Counted from the first letter of the stretch, positions 1 to 7,594 are shown. The stretch: 11,109 nucleotides of DNA from Chloroflexota bacterium (GCA_017881985.1 JADGQH010000087.1:1-11109); one strand, 5' to 3'. Numbers and translations: made by a program. Notes: generated from the sequence alone by a model not told the origin.

Positions 1-1
1 G

Positions 2-451
2 GACCTCACGCCCGAGCAGCTGGCGCTCCGGGCCTCCCCGGAGCACTGGCCCGTCTGGGCGATCGCCAGCCACGTGGCCGGGACGCGCGTCTACTGGCTC
101 TGCCACGTCCTGGGCGAGCCCGGAGCTGACACGACGCCGTTCGCCGATCCGGACGGCGCCGGCTGGGAGGATGACCTCGATCACCCGCGCAGCGCGGGAG
201 AGGTCATCGGTGCGCTCGAAGCGACCTTCGCGATCATCGACGCTGCCCTCGACCGCTGGACGCCCGAGATGATGGGCGACAGGGTAGAGCGCTCATACAG
301 GGATGTTCACCAGATCCACTCGCGGACGTCGATTCTCCAGCGCCTCCTGACGCATGAGGCGTACCACGGTGGCGAGCTGGCCATCGCTCTCGGCAGCCAC
401 CAGCTTGATCCGACGTACATCTGGCGCGCGGACGACCCGCTCCAGTCCTGA
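2..451 (+). CDS. DinB family metalloprotein, N-terminus cut by window edge
   Basis: The frame is open from the first bases of the window and ends with TGA, giving 149 visible residues, so the real start lies upstream. The visible part begins in the first helices of a DinB-like four-helix bundle. His24 sits in the motif ASHVAGTR, and a C-terminal HEAYHGGE motif supplies His118 and His122 in HxxxH spacing. These three histidines match the metal-binding triad of the DinB/YfiT superfamily. Members are cytosolic; some are thiol-dependent transferases, but most are uncharacterised, and no substrate can be read here. A GTG at 74 is an internal codon, not the start, because the family-like sequence continues upstream of it. 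No gene follows it closely downstream. Family assignment is fairly sure; the specific function is unknown. Confidence 0.85.
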   Translation, partial: DLTPEQLALRASPEHWPVWAIASHVAGTRVYWLCHVLGEPGADTTPFADPDGAGWEDDLDHPRSAGEVIGALEATFAIIDAALDRWTPEMMGDRVERSYRDVHQIHSRTSILQRLLTHEAYHGGELAIALGSHQLDPTYIWRADDPLQS

Positions 452-882
452 CGCGGAACGAGCGAGGCACCCTCGATAGCCGGGTAGCTTGGTCCGTGAC
501 GTGTTCGACCGGAACGAGGATGGTGTCAAGGCCGATCTGCCGGAGCTGGCGTCGCCTGGCGCCGACGAGGCCGCGGAATCGCGGACCCCGGCGCTCCCTT
601 GGGGCCGGTCCTCAACGAGCAGTCGTGCGCCCACCGCCAACACGACCGCGTGCACATGCACTTACGCATTCTGGCTGGGCGACCCGAGAGCGCCGACGTC
701 CCGTTGGAGCCGCCGCCGTGCGCGGGGTTCTCGTGGATACGACCCGGCCAATGGCCCGAACGCCGCGATCCGGCGGTCGCAGGATCGTGGTAGGTACATC
801 GCTCGTCGCCGCGACCAGCCTCAAGACTCCACCACTTCGATCGCGGTCTGTGCCCGGGGAGCGTGCCGGCGCGCACGACGCC
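452..882. other. Gene-free stretch between the DinB gene and the PAS gene
   Basis: About 430 bases in which I see no supportable gene. All six frames contain open stretches, as expected at this GC content, but their translations are rich in Arg, Pro, Ser and Ala with no recognisable fold, and none has a convincing ribosome binding site. Small inverted repeats are visible: CGAGG/CCTCG at 463-475 just after the DinB stop, GTGCA/TGCAC near 650, GGCCA/TGGCC at 746-756 and CGATCC/GGATCG at 766-787. The first could be a weak transcription stop for the DinB gene, but no T-run follows it. The region is where the DinB gene (+) and the PAS gene (-) converge, so it is probably terminator space or a decayed gene. 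Confidence 0.5.
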
Positions 883-1386
883 TCAACCGTGTCGGCGTGC
901 CCGGTACCCTTCTTGGTACGTCGTTCGCAGTGTGGTGATCTCTGCGCTGACGGCTGCCCATTCCGGGCTATCCGGCGCGATCGCGGCAAGTCGCCGCTCT
1001 GCGGCACGCCACTTGGCCAGGACGGTCCCCAGCGCAAAGACGGTACCGGGGGCCTCGCTTGGACCCCCGGTGGGCTCGAGGATCGCCTCGAAGCGACCGT
1101 CGTCCCGGCGCACGATCAGATAGCGGACGCGGATTTCCCGACCGTCAACGCGCCTGATCGTGGCCTCGCCCGCAAGCTCGGGACGGCCGGCCGCTTCCCA
1201 CTGCGTTCGGAGGTCCACCTCCTCGCCGGGCGAGGCAGGCTGGGCGGCGAATGCTCCTCGCGGGGCCGCCTTGAGGTCGTCGAGCGTCGTGCCGAGGAGC
1301 CCCAGCGCCGCTTCGCTTGCTTCCTCGATCAGGCCTGTCTCATCCAGGACGATCGTTGCCGGCGCGATGGGCTGCGAGGACAGCAT
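883..1386 (-). CDS. Stand-alone PAS domain protein
   Basis: A 167-residue cytosolic protein. Residues about 11-104 read as a single PAS fold: an initial strand and turn (TIVLDETGLIEEAS), a helical part (AALGLLGTTLDDL), a charged loop, then the strands GEATIRRVDGREIRV and RYLIVRRDDGRFEAILEP. The C-terminal part (about 114-160) is a predicted helical segment with regularly spaced hydrophobic residues (FALGTVLAKW, AAVSAEITTL) that could be a dimerisation helix or partner-binding tail. There is no kinase, GGDEF or HTH output domain, so it must act through a partner. It lies downstream of the response regulator and kinase on the same strand, about 260 bases after the regulator's stop, and may modulate that system; this link is inference. 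ATG start with a weak AAGGGA-like site about ten bases upstream. Confidence 0.8.
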   Translation of the reverse strand: MLSSQPIAPATIVLDETGLIEEASEAALGLLGTTLDDLKAAPRGAFAAQPASPGEEVDLRTQWEAAGRPELAGEATIRRVDGREIRVRYLIVRRDDGRFEAILEPTGGPSEAPGTVFALGTVLAKWRAAERRLAAIAPDSPEWAAVSAEITTLRTTYQEGYRARRHG

Positions 1387-1436
1387 TGGGGGTCGTCCCT
1401 TCAGCAGCGCTATCTCGTGGATCTCGGCAGGGCGCG

Positions 1437-1465
1437 AATGTAGCGGGTGGCGATCCAGCGGTCAC
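1437..1465 (-). promoter_or_regulatory. Candidate promoter of the PAS gene
   Basis: Read on the minus strand: GTGACC (1465-1460), a 17-base spacer, and TACATT (1442-1437), about 50 bases before the ATG at 1386. The spacing is ideal for a sigma-70-type promoter, but both boxes are imperfect, so this is a suggestion only. It would let the PAS gene be transcribed separately from the response regulator. Confidence 0.3.
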
Positions 1466-1646
1466 ACCCCACAGGCAGCGCCCCCCGCGGGTCTGCCCGC
1501 CGCGTACCTCCGGTGCTTCCTGCTCCGTGGCGCCGCCGCATCGCCCCCTTCCGGTTGGGCCGACAAGGAGTTGTGTGCGACCTTCATTAAGGCACCCCGT
1601 CGAACCAGTCCCACGGCCGTAACTCGGAGGCCGCGTCAGCGCGACA

Positions 1647-2423
1647 TCACGCTGAGGACCCGGCCGACGGGAAGGCGACCGCGCCGCCGTCCGACGTTCC
1701 GGCCGCGGACGCCTGTTCGTCGCGCGCGACGCGGCCGTCCACGTCGAGGAGGTAGCCAATTCCCTGGAACGTCCTGATGCGGCCCGGCTCGCCGGGCTCG
1801 GCGCCGAGCTTGCGCCGGACACGGCTCACCCACACCCGGAGGTACTGGAGGTCGTCGCGGTACTCCGGGCCCCAGACCTTCGTCAGCAGCTCCGTGTGCA
1901 GCACGACCTTGCCCGCGTTCGCGGCGAGGTGCTGGAGGAGGAGCCATTCGGTTCGAGAGAACTGGACCAGCTCGCCCGACCGCGTGACCATGCGCCGCTC
2001 GAGGTCGATCTCCACGTCGTCGAATCGGATGACGCCGATGCCGGGTGCGGCTCCCGTGCTCCGCCGGAGGACCGCGCGGACGCGCGCGGCGAGTTCATCT
2101 GGGTGGAACGGCTTGGCGATGTAGTCATCGGCCCCCAGGTCGAGGCCCTTTGCCTTGTCTGCGGTGGAGCCCTTGGCGGTCAGCAGGATGACCGGAACCG
2201 GACGACCTTCGCGGAGCTGGCCCATTACCTCGATCCCGTCGAGGTCGGGCATTACGATGTCGAGCAGGACAACGTCTGGCCGATACTCCTCGGCCTTTCG
2301 GATCGCTTCCTCGCCGGTTGCGGCCGTGATGACCCGAAACCCTTCCTCCCCGAGGGCGATCGCGACGAGCTTCGTGATGCGCGGCTCGTCGTCGGCGACC
2401 AGAACGAGCGGTTGTGACGCCAC
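1647..2423 (-). CDS. OmpR/KdpE-type response regulator
   Basis: A 258-residue DNA-binding response regulator. The receiver domain (about 1-118) carries the acidic pair Asp11-Asp12, the phosphoacceptor Asp55 in LLDIVMPDLDG, Thr82 in LLTAKG and Lys104 in IAKPF. The winged-helix output domain (about 135-228) has the typical FSRTEWLLLQHLAANAG, VWGPEYRDD, LRVWVSRVRRKLG and RTFQGIGYLL elements. It belongs to the OmpR/PhoB group and most resembles KdpE. A tail of about 30 residues rich in Ala, Ser and Gly follows the last strand and is longer than usual. The open frame begins with a GTG at 2429, but a perfect Shine-Dalgarno site overlaps that codon and points to the GTG at 2423. The cognate kinase gene ends 264 bases upstream, so the pair is probably functional together, but the regulator may also have its own promoter. 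No kdpFABC genes are in the window. Confidence 0.95.
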   Translation of the reverse strand: MASQPLVLVADDEPRITKLVAIALGEEGFRVITAATGEEAIRKAEEYRPDVVLLDIVMPDLDGIEVMGQLREGRPVPVILLTAKGSTADKAKGLDLGADDYIAKPFHPDELAARVRAVLRRSTGAAPGIGVIRFDDVEIDLERRMVTRSGELVQFSRTEWLLLQHLAANAGKVVLHTELLTKVWGPEYRDDLQYLRVWVSRVRRKLGAEPGEPGRIRTFQGIGYLLDVDGRVARDEQASAAGTSDGGAVAFPSAGSSA

Positions 2424-2433
2424 GATCACCTCC
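2424..2433 (-). promoter_or_regulatory. Ribosome binding site that fixes the response regulator start
   Basis: On the minus strand the ten bases GGAGGTGATC are complementary to the 3' end of 16S rRNA. GGAGG lies five bases before the GTG at 2423 but touches the alternative GTG at 2429, so the downstream codon is the better start. Confidence 0.75.
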
Positions 2434-2547
2434 GGACGAGCCTGCCCAGCGAGCCACGACGCACGCGACCCCGGAGCGCCTCGTCGTCAGGATGATGGCC
2501 CCCGGGGTCGCGATGCGGCATCCTGCGTGGCGCTGACATTACATCGA

Positions 2548-2561
2548 CGTTGCAAGTCGTC
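2548..2561 (-). promoter_or_regulatory. TGCAACG element upstream of the response regulator
   Basis: The minus strand reads GACGACTTGCAACG here, with the TGCAAC core ending about 126 bases before the GTG at 2423. It sits in the gap between the kinase stop and the regulator start. It shares the TGCAACG core with five other elements in this window but lacks the ATG at the front. Function is unknown; a promoter or operator element is inferred from position and orientation. Confidence 0.35.
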
Positions 2562-2687
2562 GGCACAGCAGAGAGGCCAGATGTACGGCCGGGCGCCGCG
2601 CCCAGGCGCACGTCCCGCCGCACACAGAGCTGCGTCAGCGCGATGGATCGATGTCCGACGGTGGGTACGAACGCGATCCACGGCACG

Positions 2688-4622
2688 TCAGTCGCTGAAC
2701 TCGCCTTCGTACGTGGGAAGAACAACGGTGAACTCGCTTCCGCCTCCCTCCGCGGGTGCCGCCCAGATCCGGCCATCCATCGCGTCGACCAGGCGGCGCG
2801 AGACGTACAGCCCGATCCCGGCGCCGCCCGCCATCTTGGCGGTCTTCGGGGAGCGATAGAACGGTTCGAAGAGGCTCTCGGCCTCATTGGTGTCGACGCC
2901 GGCTCCGTGGTCGCGGACGCGCATCGCCACCCCGCCCGGGACCGCTTCGACCGTCACGTCGACGACTGAACCGACGTCGCTGTACTTGGCCGCATTCGAG
3001 AGCAGGTTGCGAAGGACCTGCTGGACGCTCGTCTCATCGGCCCTGACCGCCGGAAGGTCGAGGGCGACCTCCACCGCGAATTGGATCGCCGGCCAGCGCA
3101 TCCGCTCCTGTTCGACCACGATCGGGACGAGGCGCTGGAGGAGGCTGGGCTCGCCGCCAAGGTCTATTCCCTCGTCGAACCGCGCGAGCACGAGGAGGTC
3201 CTCGACGAGGCGGTAGAGACGGTTGGCCTCGCTCGCGATGTCCGCGAGGATCTCGGTCCGGGTCTCCTCGCTCAGCGATGCACCAGGGCGCGTGAGCACG
3301 CTCGAACCGCCGTAGATCGTGGTCACCGGGGTCCGCAGCTCATGCGAGAGCAGGCTGAGGAACGCCTCGCGGAGCCCCTGTCCCTGGCGGAATGCCGTCA
3401 TGTCCCGGCACACGACCACCGTGGTCGGGGGAAACGTGCCTGCCGGCTCCGCCACGGGGTACGCGACGATCTCGACCGACGTGTCCCGGCGGGCACGCAG
3501 CTGGAACTCCGTGGGACTTGCCGGAAGCTCCGACGGCGCATCCCCGCCCGCATCCCGAAGGCGCCCCAGGAGCTCGGCGAGCGACGCGACGCGTCCGCCC
3601 AGGAGGCGGGCGGCCGCGGCGTTGTCGGATCGCACGGAGCCGTCCGGCTCGATCACGATGATCCCTTCGCCGAGAGCGCCGATGACCGCCTCCACCTCGG
3701 CGGCGTGGCCGATCTCTGCGGAGGAGAGACGTGCCCGCTCGAGCGCTGCGGCTCCGAGGCGGGCGATCGCCGCGATGAAGTCCCGCCGATCCTCGGCGAA
3801 CTCGTGCTGCGAATCCCACGTGAACCCGAGGACCCCGAAGCTTCGATCGTCGATGGCGAGGGGCACGGCCGCCACCGAGTGAGGTAGCACTTCAATCCCG
3901 TGCGAGGCGAGCGACGGCCCGTATCGCGCCACGTACTCCGCTGGGTCCTCGATGAACACCGACTCCCCGGTCCGGGCCACGTCGGTGGCCGGCGTTGGAA
4001 TGTCCAGCGGAAGGATCGACATCACCTGCTCCCCCGCCGGCGAGTAGCCGCGAGACCCGATCGCCTCCAGGTGCTCTTCGCCGGGATTGATGTAGAAGAT
4101 GACGGCGCCATCTGCCTGGAGAGAGGCGATCCCGTGGGCCAGGAGCGCGTTCGTGAGGTGGTCGCGCGTCAGGGCACCCGCCAGCTCGGCGGCGAGGCCC
4201 TGGAGCGCGCTGAGACGCCGAACGATCAGGTCCGTCCGCTCCTTCGCCACTTCGGCCTCGGCACGCGCCCGATGCGAGTCGTCCTGGGCCCGATCCCGAA
4301 GCCAGGCGAGGGTGCTCGCGAGCAGCCCGACCAGCCCGAATAGCAGGAGCCGAACCCGATCGCTCTCGACGGCGACGTCCAGGCGCCCGCCTGGGTCCAT
4401 GAACATGTATGCCTCGAGGACGATCGACACGCCGGTCGCCACCAGGCCCGGAAGGAATCCTCCCAGACCGGCCGCGACCACGACCGCTGCTACTGCCGGC
4501 AGGAAACCGACATCCCGGCCGAGTGCCCCGTTGAGGGCCGACTTGACCGGCAGGACTGCCAGGGCTGCGAGGAAGGCGAGCCCAAGAAGCTGCGCCAGCC
4601 GGACCCTGCTCGGCGATCTCAT
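2688..4622 (-). CDS. KdpD-like membrane sensor histidine kinase
   Basis: A 644-residue sensor kinase. A DUF4118/KdpD-like membrane part with about four segments (roughly 9-29, 38-74 as two spans, 91-108) is followed by a charged coiled segment, a GAF-like domain (about 140-295), a PAS domain (about 306-410), a HisKA domain with the H-box LSHELRTP (phosphorylated His427), and a HATPase_c domain. The latter shows the N-box RNLLSNAAKYS, the G1 box DHGAGVD, FEPFYRS and the G2 box GAGIGLYVS. It lacks the large N-terminal KdpD sensor and USP domains, so it is not a classical KdpD. It autophosphorylates and should pass phosphate to the regulator encoded next downstream. The frame could extend to an ATG at 4766, but the extra 48 residues have no membrane or family features and would overlap a divergent small gene, so ATG 4622 is preferred, although no strong ribosome binding site precedes it. 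Confidence 0.93.
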   Translation of the reverse strand: MRSPSRVRLAQLLGLAFLAALAVLPVKSALNGALGRDVGFLPAVAAVVVAAGLGGFLPGLVATGVSIVLEAYMFMDPGGRLDVAVESDRVRLLLFGLVGLLASTLAWLRDRAQDDSHRARAEAEVAKERTDLIVRRLSALQGLAAELAGALTRDHLTNALLAHGIASLQADGAVIFYINPGEEHLEAIGSRGYSPAGEQVMSILPLDIPTPATDVARTGESVFIEDPAEYVARYGPSLASHGIEVLPHSVAAVPLAIDDRSFGVLGFTWDSQHEFAEDRRDFIAAIARLGAAALERARLSSAEIGHAAEVEAVIGALGEGIIVIEPDGSVRSDNAAAARLLGGRVASLAELLGRLRDAGGDAPSELPASPTEFQLRARRDTSVEIVAYPVAEPAGTFPPTTVVVCRDMTAFRQGQGLREAFLSLLSHELRTPVTTIYGGSSVLTRPGASLSEETRTEILADIASEANRLYRLVEDLLVLARFDEGIDLGGEPSLLQRLVPIVVEQERMRWPAIQFAVEVALDLPAVRADETSVQQVLRNLLSNAAKYSDVGSVVDVTVEAVPGGVAMRVRDHGAGVDTNEAESLFEPFYRSPKTAKMAGGAGIGLYVSRRLVDAMDGRIWAAPAEGGGSEFTVVLPTYEGEFSD

Positions 4623-4655
4623 GGCTGGGCGGGGACCGCGGCAACGCCGGGCGCC

Positions 4656-4669
4656 ATGGCGCTGCAACG
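4656..4669 (+). promoter_or_regulatory. TGCAACG element between the kinase and microprotein genes
   Basis: The plus strand reads ATGGCGCTGCAACG; the core ends about 77 bases before the GTG start at 4746. On the other side the element is about 34 bases from the kinase ATG, so it could serve either divergent gene. It matches the extended form of the motif, ATG(C/G) seven bases before TGCAACG. Confidence 0.4.
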
Positions 4670-4745
4670 GATCCGATCCCGGCGATGATGCGCCATCGAC
4701 GAGCACGTCGACAGGATCATCCAAACCCGATTGGAGGATGATCCC

Positions 4746-4880
4746 GTGATCGTCGAACCGACCCACAAGGCCATGCAGGCCATCCAGCCGACCCGCGACG
4801 AGCGATCGATGCTCGTTCTCGAGCTCGCGGTCGCCGGCATTGCCATCCTGGTCAGCCTCCTACTTTCGCTGGCCCGGTGA
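4746..4880 (+). CDS. 44-residue single-span membrane microprotein
   Basis: A short frame starting with GTG, preceded by GGAGG with an eight-base spacer. The product has a polar N-terminal half (VIVEPTHKAMQAIQPTRDER) and a C-terminal hydrophobic stretch at about residues 22-42 (MLVLELAVAGIAILVSLLLS) ending in AR. This looks like one membrane helix with a cytosolic or exposed N-terminal tail. Nearly all codons end in G or C, as expected for a real gene in this genome. It is divergent from the kinase gene and separated from corA by hairpins. I do not recognise a family. A regulatory or accessory role with the neighbouring membrane kinase is possible but purely inferred from position. Confidence 0.6.
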   Translation: MIVEPTHKAMQAIQPTRDERSMLVLELAVAGIAILVSLLLSLAR

Positions 4881-4893
4881 CCCGGACACCGTC

Positions 4894-4951
4894 GGGGCCG
4901 CCCTTGGCCCCGCGCGCGTCCGCGCATTTTGGCGCGATCCCGCCCGGCGGG
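4894..4951. terminator. Tandem GC hairpins between convergent genes
   Basis: Three inverted repeats follow each other in the 81-base gap between the microprotein (+) and corA (-): GGGGCC/GGCCCC (4894-4911), CGCGC/GCGCG with an ATTTTG loop (4921-4936), and CCCGC/GCGGG (4939-4951). Position and symmetry suggest a bidirectional terminator. No clear T-run follows any stem, so the call is tentative. Confidence 0.4.
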
Positions 4952-4961
4952 CACGAATCGA

Positions 4962-6035
4962 CTAGATCCAGCGCCGCACGCGAAGCGTGACCAGCGTCAG
5001 CGCGGCGATCACGGCGATCACGGTCACCACGATCCAGAAGACAGCGGGGTCGTCGAGCGAGAAGGGCGTCTTCGCGTTCATGCCCATGAACCCCGAGATG
5101 ACGCCGGCCGGGAGCAGGAGGACCGACACGACGGTGAGGGTCCGCATGATCTCGTTGGTCCGTTGCGAGGTGCGCGTCATGTGGATGTCGAAGGTGCCGA
5201 CGAGCGAGTCGCGGCTGCCGTCGATGGCGTCGATGGCATGGTGGAACCGCTCCGCGAGGCTTTCGAAGTAGGAGGTTGCCGAGGTTCCCGCGATCGCCGC
5301 GAAGTCCGCGCGCGCAAGCGCGGCGACGACCTCGCGGTGCGCCACGAGCGTCCGCCGCGCGGCTGCGATCCGGTGTCGGAGGGCGACCATCTGCCCAAGC
5401 AGGTCCGTGCTGCCGACCGCTTCGAGGGCCTGCGCGTCGAGGCGATCCACCGTCGCCGCAAGCTGGTCCGAGAACTCGAGATAGCTCGTGACGAACCCGT
5501 CAAGCAGCACCGCCGCGAACGCGCCGGAATCGAGCACGCCGACCGCGGTATCGCCTTCCAGGCGCTCGCGGAATTCGGCGAGCGACTGGATCGGCTCCGG
5601 GTGGAGCGTGACCACGAAGTTCGTGCCGGCGATCATGTCGAGGGCCGTCGGATGGTCGCGGCCCTTGACCGTGTTCATTGCCAGGACCCGAAGCTGGAAG
5701 TCCGTGCCCGTGAGCCTGAGCCGTGGCTCGTTCGCGGCGTTCCAGAAGCGCCGCGCCGCCTCGGCGTCGATCGGGAGCAGAGCGAGCAGCGCGCCGACGG
5801 CCTCGCTCCCGACCTCGTCACGAACGTCGACCCAGAGGAGCTGGCGATCCTTGATCGCCGCCGCCGTCCCAGCCGTGAGCTCCACCGAGCGGTCGGTGCG
5901 GTCCGCGTCGAAGAGCCGAGCCTCATAAGGAGGCAGGCTCGAGACGGGGCGCTGCCGGGGAGGGGCCTTGCTGCCCGACGTCACGGCCGATGGCCCCGGC
6001 GCGTCAGTTGACGAGTCTGTTCGGCCGAACGCCAC
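4962..6035 (-). CDS. corA: CorA family divalent cation channel
   Basis: A 357-residue protein with the CorA plan: a cytosolic alpha/beta and long helical region (about 35-298), then two C-terminal membrane helices (about 299-318 and 331-350) and a short basic tail (RVRRWI). The selectivity motif GMN is present at 318-320 at the end of the first helix, in MGMNAKTPF rather than the common YGMNF form. CorA proteins are homopentameric channels for Mg2+, Co2+ and related ions in the inner membrane; the specific ion here cannot be told. The GTG start at 6035 overlaps the end of the upstream gene by 32 bases. An in-frame GTG at 5984 lies about 20 bases after that gene's stop and is an alternative start; the first 30 residues are Pro/Ser-rich and not family-like. 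Neither start has a strong ribosome binding site. Likely cotranscribed with the small membrane protein upstream. Confidence 0.92.
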   Translation of the reverse strand: MAFGRTDSSTDAPGPSAVTSGSKAPPRQRPVSSLPPYEARLFDADRTDRSVELTAGTAAAIKDRQLLWVDVRDEVGSEAVGALLALLPIDAEAARRFWNAANEPRLRLTGTDFQLRVLAMNTVKGRDHPTALDMIAGTNFVVTLHPEPIQSLAEFRERLEGDTAVGVLDSGAFAAVLLDGFVTSYLEFSDQLAATVDRLDAQALEAVGSTDLLGQMVALRHRIAAARRTLVAHREVVAALARADFAAIAGTSATSYFESLAERFHHAIDAIDGSRDSLVGTFDIHMTRTSQRTNEIMRTLTVVSVLLLPAGVISGFMGMNAKTPFSLDDPAVFWIVVTVIAVIAALTLVTLRVRRWI

Positions 6036-6348
6036 GGCCCATTGCGGACCGCACCGTCAGGAAGACGAGGACCGCCGAGAGCCCGACGACGATCCGCGGT
6101 GCGCCGGCCAGCAGGAGTCCCGTGCTCACGCCGAACGCGAAGCCGGACGCTGCGACGATGCCCAGGTCCGACAGGCTGTTCACTTGTTCCTGGACATCGG
6201 CGAGCGCCTCGCGCGCACCGGCTGCGACGGTCGGGACCTGGTCGAGGACGGCGCGACCGCGTTCGACGAGCGTGTCGGCAAGGGCGCCGGCGTCTGCCCC
6301 GCCCGGGGCGTCGTCCGCGTCGATCTCGTGTGGTTTGGTCCTGGCCAT
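6004..6348 (-). CDS. Small membrane-anchored helical protein
   Basis: A 114-residue protein starting at an ATG with a GAGGAG site eight bases upstream. An acidic N-terminus (DADDAPGGADAG) leads into an amphipathic helical segment (about 22-58, VERGRAVLDQVPTVAAGAREALADVQEQV), then two closely spaced hydrophobic segments (about 61-82 and 85-100) and a short basic C-terminus. The plan recalls ElaB/YqjD/DUF883-type tail-anchored proteins, but the match is by architecture only and no family is claimed. Its stop overlaps the longest reading of corA by 32 bases, so the two are probably translated from one mRNA. It might stabilise or modulate the channel, but that is inference from gene order. Confidence 0.75.
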   Translation of the reverse strand: MARTKPHEIDADDAPGGADAGALADTLVERGRAVLDQVPTVAAGAREALADVQEQVNSLSDLGIVAASGFAFGVSTGLLLAGAPRIVVGLSAVLVFLTVRSAMGRGVRPNRLVN

Positions 6349-6428
6349 TCCGTGGGCTCCTCGTGGGGTGGTATGCCGCCATGGTCGTCCCACGAACGGC
6401 ACGGCCGCACACAGGTGAGGCGCCGGTG

Positions 6429-6442
6429 CGTTGCAGGCGCAT
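6429..6442 (-). promoter_or_regulatory. TGCAACG element upstream of the small membrane protein and corA
   Basis: The minus strand reads ATGCGCCTGCAACG; the core ends about 82 bases before the ATG at 6348. It lies just inside the gap after the AI-2E gene's stop extended into that gene's 3' edge region, so it is placed to act on the downstream pair. Thirteen bases around it, GCGTTGCAGGCGC on the plus strand, recur exactly at 10331-10343 upstream of yggT. Confidence 0.4.
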
Positions 6443-6457
6443 GTCGGTTTCCGGAGA

Positions 6458-7594
6458 TCAGGGGCCGATTGCCCCGGTACGCTGCGGCGGCAGCCTGCCC
6501 GCGCTGGCGGGCGGAGGAAGCTCCGTCGCGTCCTCGGCGGGCATAGCGGACGGCTCGAGGCCCACCGGCTGCGCGCGTGCCTGGAGTCGCTCGAGGACGA
6601 TCTCCGCGGAGGCCGCGATGGGCACCGCGATGAACGCCCCGAAGAGCCCTCCGAGGGTGGCGCCGAGCAGGATGCTGACAATGACGATGAACGGCGACAG
6701 GCCGACCGTGTTCCGCATGACGATCGGCACGACGACGTTCGACTCCACGACCTGCAGGATCACGTAGATCCCGACCACGGGGAGCACGAGGTCCGGTCGG
6801 ACCGCGATCGCCACGAGCACTGCCGGGATGGCGCCGAGAAGCGGACCCACGATCGGAACGGCCTCGAAGAGGCCGGCGGCAAGGGCCAGCGCAAGCGCCA
6901 CCGGCAGCCCGAGGAGGGTGTACGCGATGCCGGTCGCGATGCCCATGAGGCCCATCAGCGTCAGCTGGCCGCGCATCCAGTGTCCCAGGCGATCCTCGAC
7001 ATCGTTCCACGCAACCCGAACTCCCATCCGGCGCTCCAGGGGGAGGAAGGCCAGCCCGAACCGCTGCAACCGCGCACGTTCGTGCAGCCAGAAGAAGGTC
7101 AGCGTGGCGACCGTCACCAGCGTGTTCAAAATGTCCAGGATGGTCCCGCCAGCCCCAAGGACCTGCTCCGACGTGGGTTGCGGGGCGGTCCGCACAGTGC
7201 GATCGAGATCGTCGAGAACGGCCCCGAGGGCGGTCGCCAGCGGGGCGGGCAGGCCGGCGATGGCCTCCCGAGCCGATGCGATCACGGATGGAACTCGCGC
7301 GGTGATCTCGCCCACCTGGGAGGCAGCGGTCGACACGAGCAGGATGCCGAGCGCGACCAGCAGGGCGCCGACGGCCAGGAACAGCAGCCCGGTCGCCGCG
7401 GTCCGCCCGAACGGCGCCCGGGTCCGGACCCCGTCGACGACGGGACCGAGCGCCGAGGCGAAGAGAATTGCCACCAGGACCATCGCGACGATCTTCAGCC
7501 CGGCAACCGTGCTCGTGACGACGGCGATCACCAGGATGACCCCGACCGCGAACCCGACCCCCCGGCGGGTCCACCGACCCAGCTCCGCGTCCAT
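6458..7594 (-). CDS. AI-2E family transporter (UPF0118 type)
   Basis: A 378-residue polytopic membrane protein with about eight hydrophobic segments: two near the N-terminus (about 12-32 and 34-52), one at 66-90, a soluble segment (about 92-145), then segments near 150-169, 209-230, 232-262, 268-285 and 298-330. The conserved AI-2E family region GLFEAVPIVGPLLGAIPA (241-258) and the following ESNVVVPIVM-type segment are present. The family includes AI-2 exporter candidates such as TqsA and Na+/H+ antiporters, so the substrate is open. The C-terminal 40 residues are a Pro/Ala-rich tail of no known function. ATG start with a GGAGGG site four bases upstream. It is divergent from the Cys-rich small gene across a 277-base gap and is followed 109 bases later by the next minus-strand gene. 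Confidence 0.92.
   Translation of the reverse strand: MDAELGRWTRRGVGFAVGVILVIAVVTSTVAGLKIVAMVLVAILFASALGPVVDGVRTRAPFGRTAATGLLFLAVGALLVALGILLVSTAASQVGEITARVPSVIASAREAIAGLPAPLATALGAVLDDLDRTVRTAPQPTSEQVLGAGGTILDILNTLVTVATLTFFWLHERARLQRFGLAFLPLERRMGVRVAWNDVEDRLGHWMRGQLTLMGLMGIATGIAYTLLGLPVALALALAAGLFEAVPIVGPLLGAIPAVLVAIAVRPDLVLPVVGIYVILQVVESNVVVPIVMRNTVGLSPFIVIVSILLGATLGGLFGAFIAVPIAASAEIVLERLQARAQPVGLEPSAMPAEDATELPPPASAGRLPPQRTGAIGP

Noticed and set aside
293..661. Minus-strand frame beginning MHVHAVVLAVGARLLVEDR, slightly like a NUDIX N-terminus
   Set aside because: Similarity ends after about 20 residues, no NUDIX box follows, and the frame runs across the DinB gene on the other strand.
496..1443. 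Long plus-strand open frame of 315 codons overlapping the PAS gene
   Set aside because: Its translation is Arg/Pro/Ser-rich with no fold or ribosome binding site, and its second half is the complement of the PAS gene, which has a recognisable domain.
4623..4766. 48-residue N-terminal extension of the sensor kinase from ATG 4766
   Set aside because: The extension has no family features, overlaps the divergent microprotein's start region, and the membrane domain begins naturally after ATG 4622.
7066..7071. Another TGCAAC inside the AI-2E gene
   Set aside because: It lacks the following G and lies in coding sequence, so it is not counted with the upstream elements.
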